NCBI GenBank assembly: GCA_031266015.1
Contig: JAISBU010000006.1
Span: 1 to 64,000, forward strand
Origin: Prevotellaceae bacterium
GTDB lineage: Bacteria > Bacteroidota > Bacteroidia > Bacteroidales > UBA932
Direction: 5' to 3'
DNA: 64,000 nucleotides
Shown: one piece after another, positions 19,160 through 29,253 of the stretch
Position numbering within the stretch: position 1 is the stretch's first letter
Layout: every line of letters begins with the position of its first letter
The notes under the pieces: model-generated
Told to the model about the DNA's origin: nothing
The model's database searches: none
What the model saw: only the letters and a program-made list of their open reading frames with translations
Made by a program: the position numbers and the translations under genes

Positions 19160-20389
19160 ATGGATGTTTTACAAATAAAGCAACGCTTCGGCATCATTGG
19201 CAATGCTCCGGCGCTTAACCGCGCTTTGGATATTGCCTCTCAGGTTGCCGCAACGGACCTGTCGGTGCTGGTTACGGGCGAAAGCGGTACGGGTAAGGAG
19301 TTTTTTCCGCAAATCATTCACCGGTATAGCAACCGTAAGCATGGCCCTTACTTTGCCGTGAACTGTGGCGCTATTCCTGAGGGAACCATTGATTCGGAGC
19401 TGTTTGGTCACGAGAAAGGTTCGTTTACCAGCGCGCACGATACCCGTAAGGGTTACTTTGAGGTGGCGGACGGCGGTACGCTTTTTCTAGATGAAGTAGC
19501 GGAGCTTCCGCTATCCACGCAGGTGCGCCTGTTGCGTGTTTTGGAAACGGGTGAGTTTCTGAAGGTTGGCTCGTCTAAGGTGCAAAAAACCAGCGTGCGC
19601 ATCATTGCCGCCACTAACGTAAACCTGCCGCAGGCGGTGCAAAACGGCAAGTTTCGTGAAGATTTGTACTACCGGCTCAATACGGTTCCCATTAGTATTC
19701 CGCCTTTGCGTGAGCGGGTGGAGGATATTTCGTTGCTTTTTAGGAAATTCGCAGCAGATTTTGCCGAGAAGTATAAAATGCCTGCGGTAACGCTTACTCC
19801 GGACGCCAGGCAAATGCTGGAGGGTTACGCTTTTCCCGGAAATATTCGCCAGCTGAAAAATATTACGGAGCAGATTTCGATTATTGAAGCGGAGCGTCAA
19901 ATTACGGCGGCTACTTTGCGACAGTACCTGCCGCAGCCTCAGAATTTGCCCATGCTCTACCAGCAGAAGCCGCTACCGCAGGCGGGTGGCAAGCAGGCTG
20001 ATTTTTCATCGGAGCGTGAAATTTTGTACAAGTTCCTGTTCGATATGAAAGGGGACATCAACGAGCTTAAGCGTCTTGTAAATATTATTATGCAGGGCGA
20101 TGCGAGCCACTTCAACAGCGCCACTACCGTGAGCTCCTGCACTCCGGATGTAACCATAACGCAACCCGGACAAGGCTCTTCGATGCACCTTAAGCAGCCC
20201 GCTACCGATGAGCATGTGGTGGAGGCAAAGGAGGTTGAGGAGGAGCTGTTATCGTTGGATTTAAAAGAGCTGGAAATGATACGTAAAGCCCTTGAAAAAC
20301 ACCGCGGACGCCGTAAGAATGCCGCACAGGAGCTGGGCATATCTGAGCGCACCCTGTACCGGAAAATCAAGGAGTACCATTTGGATTAG
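19160..20389 (+). CDS. Sigma-54-type AAA+ activator with altered GAFTGA loop
   Basis: The 409-residue protein has no receiver or sensor domain. It starts directly with the sigma-54 interaction AAA+ domain: IIGNAPALNRALDIA, Walker A GESGTGKE near 40-47, the loop motif near 87-92, Walker B TLFLDEV near 106-112, and the R-finger region LRERVEDI. It ends with a Fis-type HTH (KNAAQELGISERTLYRKIKEY). The loop that contacts sigma-54 reads GSFTSA instead of GAFTGA. It begins a tightly spaced operon with lptE, a TPR-like gene and secG, an arrangement common in Bacteroidota. It is the only AAA+ activator in the window and a candidate partner for the promoter at 7352. Confidence 0.92.
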   Translation: MDVLQIKQRFGIIGNAPALNRALDIASQVAATDLSVLVTGESGTGKEFFPQIIHRYSNRKHGPYFAVNCGAIPEGTIDSELFGHEKGSFTSAHDTRKGYFEVADGGTLFLDEVAELPLSTQVRLLRVLETGEFLKVGSSKVQKTSVRIIAATNVNLPQAVQNGKFREDLYYRLNTVPISIPPLRERVEDISLLFRKFAADFAEKYKMPAVTLTPDARQMLEGYAFPGNIRQLKNITEQISIIEAERQITAATLRQYLPQPQNLPMLYQQKPLPQAGGKQADFSSEREILYKFLFDMKGDINELKRLVNIIMQGDASHFNSATTVSSCTPDVTITQPGQGSSMHLKQPATDEHVVEAKEVEEELLSLDLKELEMIRKALEKHRGRRKNAAQELGISERTLYRKIKEYHLD

Positions 20390-20420
20390 TAGTATTTCAA
20401 AATTTTGACATTGCGTCAAG

Positions 20421-20930
20421 TTGAAAAAAGTTTTAGCCGAATATTTGCTTATAAGCCTGCTGCTACTTAGCGCCTGCAGCGTTAGGTATTCTTTTTCGGG
20501 AGCCTCTATCCCTATAGAGGCCAATACGTTTAGCGTGAAGCTATTCCAAAATATGGCGCCGGTGGTAGTGCCTTCGCTCAGCTCCACTTTCACTGAGGCG
20601 TTGAAGATGAAAATGCTGACGGGTACCAGGCTAAATCAAACGGACGAGGATAACGCCGACTTAAGCTTTGAGGGAGAAATTACGGGGTACAGCATTGCCC
20701 CTAAGGCCATTACGGCGGACGAAGTGGCCAAACAAAACCGCCTGACAATTACGGTGCGGGTTAAGTTTGAAAACAGGGTAGACCCAAAGCAGAACTACGA
20801 TAAATCTTTCTCGCAATACGACGATTACAACAGTGAGGTGAATTTTGCATCTGTTGAAACGGGCTTGATTGACAATATTACTCAAAATCTTGTTGAAGAT
20901 ATATTCAACGCCGCCGTTGCCAACTGGTAG
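20421..20930 (+). CDS. lptE: LptE-family LPS assembly lipoprotein
   Basis: LptE plugs the LptD barrel that inserts lipopolysaccharide in the outer membrane. The 169-residue product has a lipoprotein signal (LLLLSAC, Cys near 19), the family opening YSFSGASIPIEANTFSVKLFQN, a central beta sheet (DLSFEGEITGYSIAP, RLTITVRVKFENR) and a C-terminal helix (LIDNITQNLVEDIFNAAVANW). The start codon is TTG, followed by a Lys-rich n-region. It is 31 bp after the activator gene and 41 bp before the next, so it is cotranscribed. Confidence 0.87.
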   Translation: MKKVLAEYLLISLLLLSACSVRYSFSGASIPIEANTFSVKLFQNMAPVVVPSLSSTFTEALKMKMLTGTRLNQTDEDNADLSFEGEITGYSIAPKAITADEVAKQNRLTITVRVKFENRVDPKQNYDKSFSQYDDYNSEVNFASVETGLIDNITQNLVEDIFNAAVANW

Positions 20931-20971
20931 GCGTTGTTTGAACAGTAGGCTGAAAATCCGGATATTTTATT

Positions 20972-21646
20972 ATGACTTCCGCCGAGCTTGTACATATAGC
21001 GCAACCTGAGGTTGAAATCACCGCCAAGCAGCTGCAGGCTGTAGAGGAGCTGGTGGATAGCTGCCCCTGGTTTGCCTACGCTCAGCTGGTGCTGCTCAAG
21101 GCCATGAGGCAGAACGATCATCCGTTTTTTGACACCCGGCTCGCCTACGCATCCATGTATGCTACAGACAGATACCTGTTGGAAAAGTATTTGCAGAGCG
21201 TAAGGCCAAACAGGAAGCCGGATGATTTTACGGCTCCGGCATCAGAGGAGTTGGATGTAAACGACGGATTTGAGGTTATAGCTGCTGATGAATTTACCGA
21301 TACTTTGCCTATTTTAGCTGACGAAGTAGTGGTAAGCGAGCCCACGACTACAGCGCCCCTAAAAAACAAGGCTACGCATATAAACCTCATTGACAAGTTT
21401 ATACAGGAAGATCCGCGCCTGAGTTCCGCTCGTCCGGAGCTGGCCGGAGTAGACCTTTCCACGCCCTTCCACCAGCTTCCCGACGATGCCATATCCGAAA
21501 CCCTGGCTACTATATACGTTTCGCAGGGGCTTGTGGAGGAGGCAAAGCAGGTTTATAGCAAATTAAGTTTGCTTTATCCGGAAAAAAAAGCTTACTTTGC
21601 AACCCTATTTGCTAACGTCCAAAAGGCTCAAAGAGACAAAAAATAA
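20972..21646 (+). CDS. Conserved protein with C-terminal TPR-like segment
   Basis: This 224-residue protein has no signal peptide. The N-terminal part is helical (ELVDSCPWFAYAQLVLLKAMRQNDHPFFDTRLAYAS), the middle is acidic and probably unordered, and the C-terminus (SETLATIYVSQGLVEEAKQVYSKLSLLYPEKKAYFATLF) resembles one tetratricopeptide unit. Proteins of this form sit between lptE and secG in many Bacteroidota genomes. The function is not known; a cytoplasmic scaffold role would fit the TPR-like end. It is 21 bp upstream of secG. Confidence 0.75.
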   Translation: MTSAELVHIAQPEVEITAKQLQAVEELVDSCPWFAYAQLVLLKAMRQNDHPFFDTRLAYASMYATDRYLLEKYLQSVRPNRKPDDFTAPASEELDVNDGFEVIAADEFTDTLPILADEVVVSEPTTTAPLKNKATHINLIDKFIQEDPRLSSARPELAGVDLSTPFHQLPDDAISETLATIYVSQGLVEEAKQVYSKLSLLYPEKKAYFATLFANVQKAQRDKK

Positions 21647-21667
21647 CACACAAAGATTATAAACGTT

Positions 21668-21982
21668 ATGTACTACTTAATTACAGCATTAATTCTGGTT
21701 GCCAGCATCCTTCTCATCCTGGTGGTATTGGTACAAAATTCAAAAGGAGGCGGTTTGGCCGCCAACTTTGCCGGAAATACTCAAACCATGGGCGTACGCC
21801 GCACCGCCGATTTTTTGGAAAAGTCAACCTGGTTTCTGGCTTGCACGGTATTGGCCCTTTGCCTGGTGGCCACTTTTGCCATGCATACAGGAGGCGCTGA
21901 CGTAGAAAAATCTGCCATTAAGAATCAGGTTGAAAATACGGCCGATCCGGCAGCGTTGCCATTCTCTGATGACGACGAGTAA
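21668..21982 (+). CDS. secG: SecG subunit of the Sec translocase
   Basis: SecG is the small auxiliary subunit of SecYEG. The 104-residue product has two membrane helices (LITALILVASILLILVVLVQ and FLACTVLALCLVATFAM) joined by the diagnostic loop NSKGGGLAANFAGNTQTMGVRRTADFLEKSTW, then an acidic cytoplasmic or periplasmic tail of about 30 residues. It is the last gene of its operon, ahead of the terminator at 22002. Confidence 0.95.
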   Translation: MYYLITALILVASILLILVVLVQNSKGGGLAANFAGNTQTMGVRRTADFLEKSTWFLACTVLALCLVATFAMHTGGADVEKSAIKNQVENTADPAALPFSDDDE

Positions 21983-22001
21983 GCCGTTCTGCGTTACATC
22001 T

Positions 22002-22037
22002 AAAAGGCTGTCGGAGTTCGCTCCCGACAGCCTTTTT
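22002..22037 (+). terminator. secG operon terminator
   Basis: AAAAGGCTGTCGG (22002-22014) pairs with CCGACAGCCTTTT (22024-22036) around a 9-base loop, ending in a T-run. Confidence 0.9.
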
Positions 22038-22112
22038 TCTTTACCCCCGTTGTAAGCACGAACCGGCGCGTTGACGTATGAAAGGGGGTTGATGGCGGCT
22101 CCGCCACCCTCT

Positions 22113-22174
22113 CCGTATGTAAGTAAATTTCCTTCCGTATGTAAATTTATTTCTTCCCGTATGTAAATAAAAGG
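22113..22174. repeat. 22-bp tandem repeat, three copies
   Basis: CCGTATGTAA starts exactly at 22113, 22135 and 22157, giving a period of 22. Units read CCGTATGTAAGTAAATTTCC, CCGTATGTAAATTTATTTCT and CCGTATGTAAATAAAAGG. The array lies 54 bp beyond the 3' end of the three-repeat protein gene. No spacer diversity is present, so it is not a CRISPR array. Confidence 0.8.
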
Positions 22175-22227
22175 GCGCGCCCCGAAACCATAATTTATTG
22201 ACAAACAGGAAGTTAATGAAGGTTAAC

Positions 22228-22809
22228 TTACCGGTTGCCGCCATCGGTGAGGCCGTAGGCGTTAAGCCTGCCGACGGTTTGGGCAAGCTCCTCCTCGGTG
22301 TAGCTTTCGTGAACGCTGAGAACGGGAAAGCCGCCCGCCCTGAGGGCGTCGGTGGAAAAACCCTCGGCGCCCCAATCCTGCTGGAATGCCACCGTTGCCT
22401 CGTACAGGGCACGGGCTTCGGTCTGGCTGATGCCGGGGTTGTACTTGACTATGGCCTCAACCAGCCCGTCTTCGGTGTAGAGGCGGGCAATGGGCTCCTG
22501 CGGAGTTCGGCTGCGGCGAGCGGTGAGGACTAAGGCCCTGAGGGCGCTGACGGGAAAGCTTTCTTTGCCCCAATCCTGCTGCAATGCTATCGTTGCCTTA
22601 AGCAGCTCACGGGCTTCGGCTTTGCTGATGCCGGCGTTGTACTCGACTATGGCCTCGATCAGCTCGTCTTGGGTGTAGCTTTCCCGGATGCAGCGGTCGG
22701 GGATGCCCAGCGCCTTAAGGACGTCGACGGAAAAGCCCCCGATGTCCCAGTCCGGCTGTAATGCTGCCGTTGCTTCATGCAGGGCAAAAGTCGTTGCTGT
22801 TTTTTTCAT
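22228..22809 (-). CDS. Protein of three tandem ~60-residue repeats, unknown family
   Basis: The start is ATG 22809 (MKKTATTFALHEAT); the 193-residue product is three tandem units of about 58-66 residues. Each unit runs: helix (EATxAxQxDW), short FSxDxLRA segment, a variable stretch with xxExY(T)x(D/E)xLxExIVxYN, and GISxxEAR. The units begin near residues 9, 70 and 136; the last ends ESYTEEELAQTVGRLNAYGLTDGG. No signal peptide or membrane helix is seen. I do not recognise the family. The repeated W, F and Y positions suggest a small helical repeat fold. A dispersed leader-like repeat (22829-23235) lies directly upstream. The longer frame to 22953 runs into that repeat and is not favoured. Confidence 0.65.
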   Translation of the reverse strand: MKKTATTFALHEATAALQPDWDIGGFSVDVLKALGIPDRCIRESYTQDELIEAIVEYNAGISKAEARELLKATIALQQDWGKESFPVSALRALVLTARRSRTPQEPIARLYTEDGLVEAIVKYNPGISQTEARALYEATVAFQQDWGAEGFSTDALRAGGFPVLSVHESYTEEELAQTVGRLNAYGLTDGGNR

Positions 22810-22828
22810 AATGGTCAATAGTCGTAAG

Positions 22829-23235
22829 TCGCTTTTTTGTGCTCGTAGCTGCCCCAACTCCTGAGCAATATGTATGGTGAACGCGTAGAACCGTACTCCG
22901 GGAAAAGAAAAAGCGCGGAGTTGCAAACTTACTCTCCTTAGAGGTACCTCCAAGCACCCACAGCAAAAAATAAGTACAACCTCGCGCCACGCAAAAGCAT
23001 GGACGTGAGTTTGCTTCTTATTCTTTTTGCTATTTGAAAATTGGAGGTTTTCTAAGAAAAGAATAAAAGCTAACGCTTTTTCTAGTATGTATGTCTACAA
23101 AGAATGTTTTTATAGAATCGTTTAAAGCTTGTTTAACTGTTGTTGTGCTCTGCGCTGCTGAAGCGCTTTCCCCGCTGCCGATTCTACCAATCAACGGTTC
23201 AACCCTTCAACCTGTACTGCAAATATAGCCATTTT
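22829..23235 (-). repeat. Dispersed leader-like element, copy A (full)
   Basis: The 150 bp at 22855-23004 is nearly identical to 23705-23854. Its right part (CAAGCACCCACA, AAATAAGTACAACCTCGCG) and the sequence beyond it (AAGAATAAAAGCTAACGCTTT, GCGCTGCTG, TTTCCCCGCTG, CAACGGTTCAACC) match 49038-49375 in the same order. It contains the palindrome GAGGTACCTC. Read on the minus strand it ends about 45 bp before the three-repeat protein, so it forms that gene's 5' region. A short frame with RGCTYFLLWVLGGTS is kept in all three copies. Confidence 0.7.
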
Positions 23236-23299
23236 TATTTTGCCCCAAAAAAGTATTTACCGGCATCGGTGCGTATTGCCCTGCTAAGCGAAGTCAAGT

Positions 23300-23480
23300 G
23301 GGGCGGAATAACGGGAGTAAGAGGTTCCTCCACTCCGCTTCGCGGCGCCTGCCCCGAGCGAAGTCGAGGGGGCGGAATAACGGGGGTAAGAGGTTCCTCC
23401 ACTCCGCTTCGCAGCGCCTGCCCTGAGCGACGTCAAGTGGGGTGGAATAACGGGGGTAAGAGGTACCTCCACTCCGCTAC
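23300..23480. repeat. ~70-bp tandem repeat, about 2.6 copies
   Basis: GGGGyGGAATAACGGG starts at 23300, 23369 and 23439 (periods 69 and 70). Each unit continues GTAAGAGGTTCCTCCACTCC and ends with GAGCGAAGTC. No protein is preserved. It blends into the direct repeat beginning at 23458. Confidence 0.75.
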
Positions 23481-23703
23481 GCTCCGGTCGGACTGACAGG
23501 GCGGCGGTGAGGAAAAGGTGGTGTTTGGCGGCGGCTATGCCGCCGCCCAACACCACCACACCCATAGCGGCGCCGTCATTCCGACCAAGTCCGCGAGGTA
23601 CGAGCGGGCGCGTGGAGGAATCTCTACTGGCATGAGATGCTTCGCTTTGCTCAGCAGGACAACGCGTGCGCGCTGCCGACTGTTTTTAGCTGTCTGCTCT
23701 GCT
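23458..23703. repeat. 246-bp direct repeat, left copy
   Basis: This segment matches 23855-24100 at a constant offset of 397 with only a few differences. It includes a perfect-looking GC hairpin (GTGTTTGGCGGCGGC / GCCGCCGCC), a GTCATTCCGACCAAG unit and ATGCTTCGCTTTGCTCAGC. The leader-like copy B lies exactly between the two repeats. Confidence 0.8.
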
Positions 23704-23704
23704 C

Positions 23705-23854
23705 CAACTCCTGAGCAATATGTATGGTGAACGCGTATAACCGTACTCCGGGAAAAGAAAAAGCGCGGAGTTGCAAACTTATTCTTGATTGAGGTACCAC
23801 CAAGCACCCACAGCAAAAAATAAGTACAACCTCGCGCCACGCAAAAGCATGGAC
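23705..23854 (-). repeat. Dispersed leader-like element, copy B (core only)
   Basis: This 150-bp segment is the same length as, and nearly identical to, 22855-23004, differing mainly around 23784-23796. It is cut cleanly at both ends by the flanking 246-bp repeats. Read on the minus strand it is followed by repeat sequence, not by a gene. Confidence 0.8.
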
Positions 23855-24100
23855 AAGAGGTTCCTCCACTCCGCTTCGCTCCGGTCGGAATGACAGGGCG
23901 GCGGTGAGGAAAGGGTGGTGTTTGGCGGCGGCTATGCCGCCGCCAAACACCACCACACCAATAGCGGCGCCGTCATTCCGACCAAGCCTGCGAGGTACGA
24001 GCGGGCGCGTGGAGGAATCTCTACTGGCATGAGATGCTTCGCTTTGCTCAGCAGGACAACGCGCACGCGCTGCCGACTGTTTTTAGCTGTCTGCTCTGCC
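23855..24100. repeat. 246-bp direct repeat, right copy
   Basis: This is the second copy of 23458-23703. It ends at GCTGTCTGCTCTGC, after which the sequence diverges into the 3' flank of infB. No convincing terminator for infB was seen between 24100 and 24172. Confidence 0.8.
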
Positions 24101-24171
24101 CGGACCTAAACGCGGCTACGGAAAAAATCATGGCATTTTGTGTGAGGGCAATGCGCGGTCTTTGCTGCGGG

Positions 24172-27063
<2,892 letters not shown>

Positions 27064-27159
27064 AAAAATACTTTTTTTGTGTTGGCGAAAATAAACTCAA
27101 AAACAAAACTCGACAACCCCTTACGCCATCTGATTTGCCGATGTGTCAAAAAGTTTGGA

Positions 27160-28401
27160 CTACTCCTCTTCGAACTCGGATGAAAGTATGCGGAGCACCT
27201 CGTTTACAGTTTCTTCTTCTAAGTCGGTACGCTTTACCAAATCTTCTGCAGGTATGCGTAGCACACTCTTAGCCGTATCGCAACCGATTGCCTTAAGGGC
27301 ATCGATAACCCAGCTGTCAATTTCATCTGAGAATTCATCAAGGCTAACGTCCTCTTCCTGCTCAGCATCTTCGCGGAAGACATCAATTTCGTACCCAACC
27401 AGCTGGCTGGCCAGCTTAATGTTAAGACCGCCCTTACCGATAGCCAGAGAAATTTCGTTAGGCTGCAGGTAAACCTCAATACGCTTGTTAGCCTCGTCTA
27501 CCTTAATACCTGAAACCTTGGCAGGGCTTAGCGCGCGTTGTACCAGCAGCTGCGTATTGTTGGTGTAGTTTATTACGTCAATATTTTCGTTCTTAAGCTC
27601 GCGAACAATACCGTGAATACGTGACCCCTTCATACCTACGCATGCACCTACCGGATCAATGCGCTCATCGTATGATTCAACGGCAACTTTGGCGCGCTCG
27701 CCCGGTACGCGTACAATCTTGCGAATGGTAATAATGCCATCGTAAATTTCAGGAACTTCCAATTCGAACAAACGCTCAAGGAACTTCGGATCAATACGTG
27801 AAAGAATAATTACCGGAGCATTGTTCTTCATTTCTACCTTTGATACTACTGCGCGTACGGTGTCGCCTTTGCGCAAGAAATCGGTAGGTATTTGCTCAGA
27901 TTTTGGCAGAACCAGCTCATTGCCTTCATCATCCAAAATCAACGCCTCTTTTTTCCAAATTTGGTAAACTTCACCTACGATAAGTTGGCCGAGACGTTCC
28001 TTGTACTTATTGTAAAGGTTGATTTTTTCCAAATCCATGATGCGTCCTGCCAAGTTTTGGCGTAGGGCCAAAACCGCACGACGACCGAATTGGGATAGCT
28101 TTACCTCATCGGTAACCTCGTCTCCAATTTCGTAGGTATCATCTAATTTTAGCGCTTCGCTAAGGGCTATTTCGCGACTCTCATCCTCCAGCTCATCATC
28201 GGCTACAATGGTGCGATTACGCCAAATTTCAAAGTCTCCCTTATCTATATTTACAATAATGTCGTAGTTGTCATCGCTGCCGTACATCTTGAGTAGCAGA
28301 CCTTTAAAAACTTCCTCCAACACGCTTATCATGGTTGGCTTGTCTATGTTTTTGAGGGTTTTAAACTCGGCAAACGTGTCAATCAGATTAATGTTTTCCA
28401 T
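27160..28401 (-). CDS. nusA: Transcription termination/antitermination factor NusA
   Basis: NusA binds RNA polymerase and controls pausing, termination and antitermination. The 413-residue protein has the N-terminal domain (LIDTFAEFKTLKNIDKPTMISVLEEVF), an S1 domain (about 135-200: GEVYQIWKKEALILDDEGNELVLP), and two KH domains (DPVGACVGMKGSRIHGIVRELKNENIDVI and NEISLAIGKGGLNIKLASQLVGYEIDV). A short acidic tail with one helix-hairpin-helix-like segment (ALKAIGCDTAKSVLRI) follows. It lies between rimP and infB. Confidence 0.97.
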   Translation of the reverse strand: MENINLIDTFAEFKTLKNIDKPTMISVLEEVFKGLLLKMYGSDDNYDIIVNIDKGDFEIWRNRTIVADDELEDESREIALSEALKLDDTYEIGDEVTDEVKLSQFGRRAVLALRQNLAGRIMDLEKINLYNKYKERLGQLIVGEVYQIWKKEALILDDEGNELVLPKSEQIPTDFLRKGDTVRAVVSKVEMKNNAPVIILSRIDPKFLERLFELEVPEIYDGIITIRKIVRVPGERAKVAVESYDERIDPVGACVGMKGSRIHGIVRELKNENIDVINYTNNTQLLVQRALSPAKVSGIKVDEANKRIEVYLQPNEISLAIGKGGLNIKLASQLVGYEIDVFREDAEQEEDVSLDEFSDEIDSWVIDALKAIGCDTAKSVLRIPAEDLVKRTDLEEETVNEVLRILSSEFEEE

Positions 28402-28509
28402 TTAGTTTTTCGCTTAAGTCGTTTAAACGGGATATAAAGTTGATTATTTTTTTTGCTATTTAATTCACGGTGTTTCACAGCCACAGCCCTAAGCTTGTGA
28501 AGCGCTCCG

Positions 28510-28974
28510 TTACACTTTCACTACAGCCCTTACCCACTTAATGTCGGCAAAGGCAATGTTTTTTTCTACCGTAACCGGCCGCTTGCGCTTTTGTTTTTCT
28601 ACCAGCTCTTTTTTCGAGTAGCTAATATCAATACTTTCAGCACTGGCGTTTATCAGCGTGGCAGTGAGCTTTTCTCCGCTTTTGAGTAAAACCTCTACTT
28701 CTTTTTCCAGCAGCTTTTGATACTGCTGCGCTGCCTTTAGTGGTTGTCCCAGCCCCGGTGAAGCCACTGTAATCTCATAGTCTTCAACCTCACGGTCAAA
28801 AGAAGCCTCAATGGCACGATTTATTTTCGCGCAATCATCAAAACTTACACCTGCGGGCTTATCAACCTCTACCTCAATTTCATTGCCCGGACGTACCGTA
28901 ACGTCTACCAGGTAAACGTCTGTACCTGCAATGCTTTGCGCTACTACGCAGCGTATATCTTGCTCAAGAATCAT
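28510..28974 (-). CDS. rimP: Ribosome maturation factor RimP
   Basis: RimP assists 30S subunit maturation. From ATG 28974 the product is 154 residues (MILEQDIRCVVAQSIAGTDVYLVDVTVRPGNEIEVEVDKPAGVSFDDCAKINRAI), with the family motif DYEITVASPGLGQPLK and a C-terminal SH3-like part. A longer frame reaches 29046, but the promoter at 29044-29074 would start transcription near 29037, downstream of that codon, and a perfect hairpin (29001-29026) occupies the extension, so 28974 is chosen. It is first in the rimP-nusA-infB operon. Confidence 0.92.
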   Translation of the reverse strand: MILEQDIRCVVAQSIAGTDVYLVDVTVRPGNEIEVEVDKPAGVSFDDCAKINRAIEASFDREVEDYEITVASPGLGQPLKAAQQYQKLLEKEVEVLLKSGEKLTATLINASAESIDISYSKKELVEKQKRKRPVTVEKNIAFADIKWVRAVVKV

Positions 28975-29000
28975 GAGTCGCTCATCAACGTTGATAACGA

Positions 29001-29026
29001 AACGAGGGGACTGTCGTCCCCTCGTT
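29001..29026 (-). promoter_or_regulatory. Hairpin in the rimP-nusA-infB leader
   Basis: AACGAGGGGA (29001-29010) and TCCCCTCGTT (29017-29026) form a perfect 10-bp stem with a CTGTCG loop, in the short leader between the predicted transcription start and the rimP ATG. No T-run follows on the minus strand, so it is not a simple terminator. It may be a protein-binding or stability element of the operon; that role is inferred. Confidence 0.5.
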
Positions 29027-29043
29027 CTGTCGTAAATCGGTTG

Positions 29044-29074
29044 CAAAGGTAGTAATATTTATCATAAAGTCAAA
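29044..29074 (-). promoter_or_regulatory. Promoter of the rimP-nusA-infB operon
   Basis: On the minus strand TTTG (29071-29074) and TACCTTTG (29044-29051) are separated by 19 bases, a full match to the Bacteroidetes consensus. Confidence 0.8.
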
Positions 29075-29221
29075 GGGTTGGGTAAAAAATATGGCAATTT
29101 TTACCGCGACGATTTTAATATTCTGATTATCAGAGTATTAAGTATAATCATCGCAGCTATTGCGACGCTTTTTGTTTAACGATAAGCTTCTCCGAAATGC
29201 TTACTTCTTTGAATTATTGTG

Positions 29222-29229
29222 TAATTTTG
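29222..29229 (+). promoter_or_regulatory. Possible -7 box of the WbqC gene
   Basis: TAATTTTG matches TAnnTTTG and lies 24 bp before the TTG start at 29254. No good -33 element is present at the normal distance. Confidence 0.35.
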
Positions 29230-29253
29230 CAGCATAAAATTTGGTTCTGAACA

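Noticed and set aside
23300-23480. CRISPR-like array
   Set aside because: Units are contiguous tandem copies of about 70 bp without unique spacers, and no cas gene is present. The 22-bp array at 22113 fails for the same reason.
23140-24109. Several ORFs of 60-118 codons in the repeat island
   Set aside because: They translate the dispersed repeats in various frames, with the same pieces appearing in different frames, so no reading frame is preserved by selection. Only the three-repeat protein is kept as a gene.
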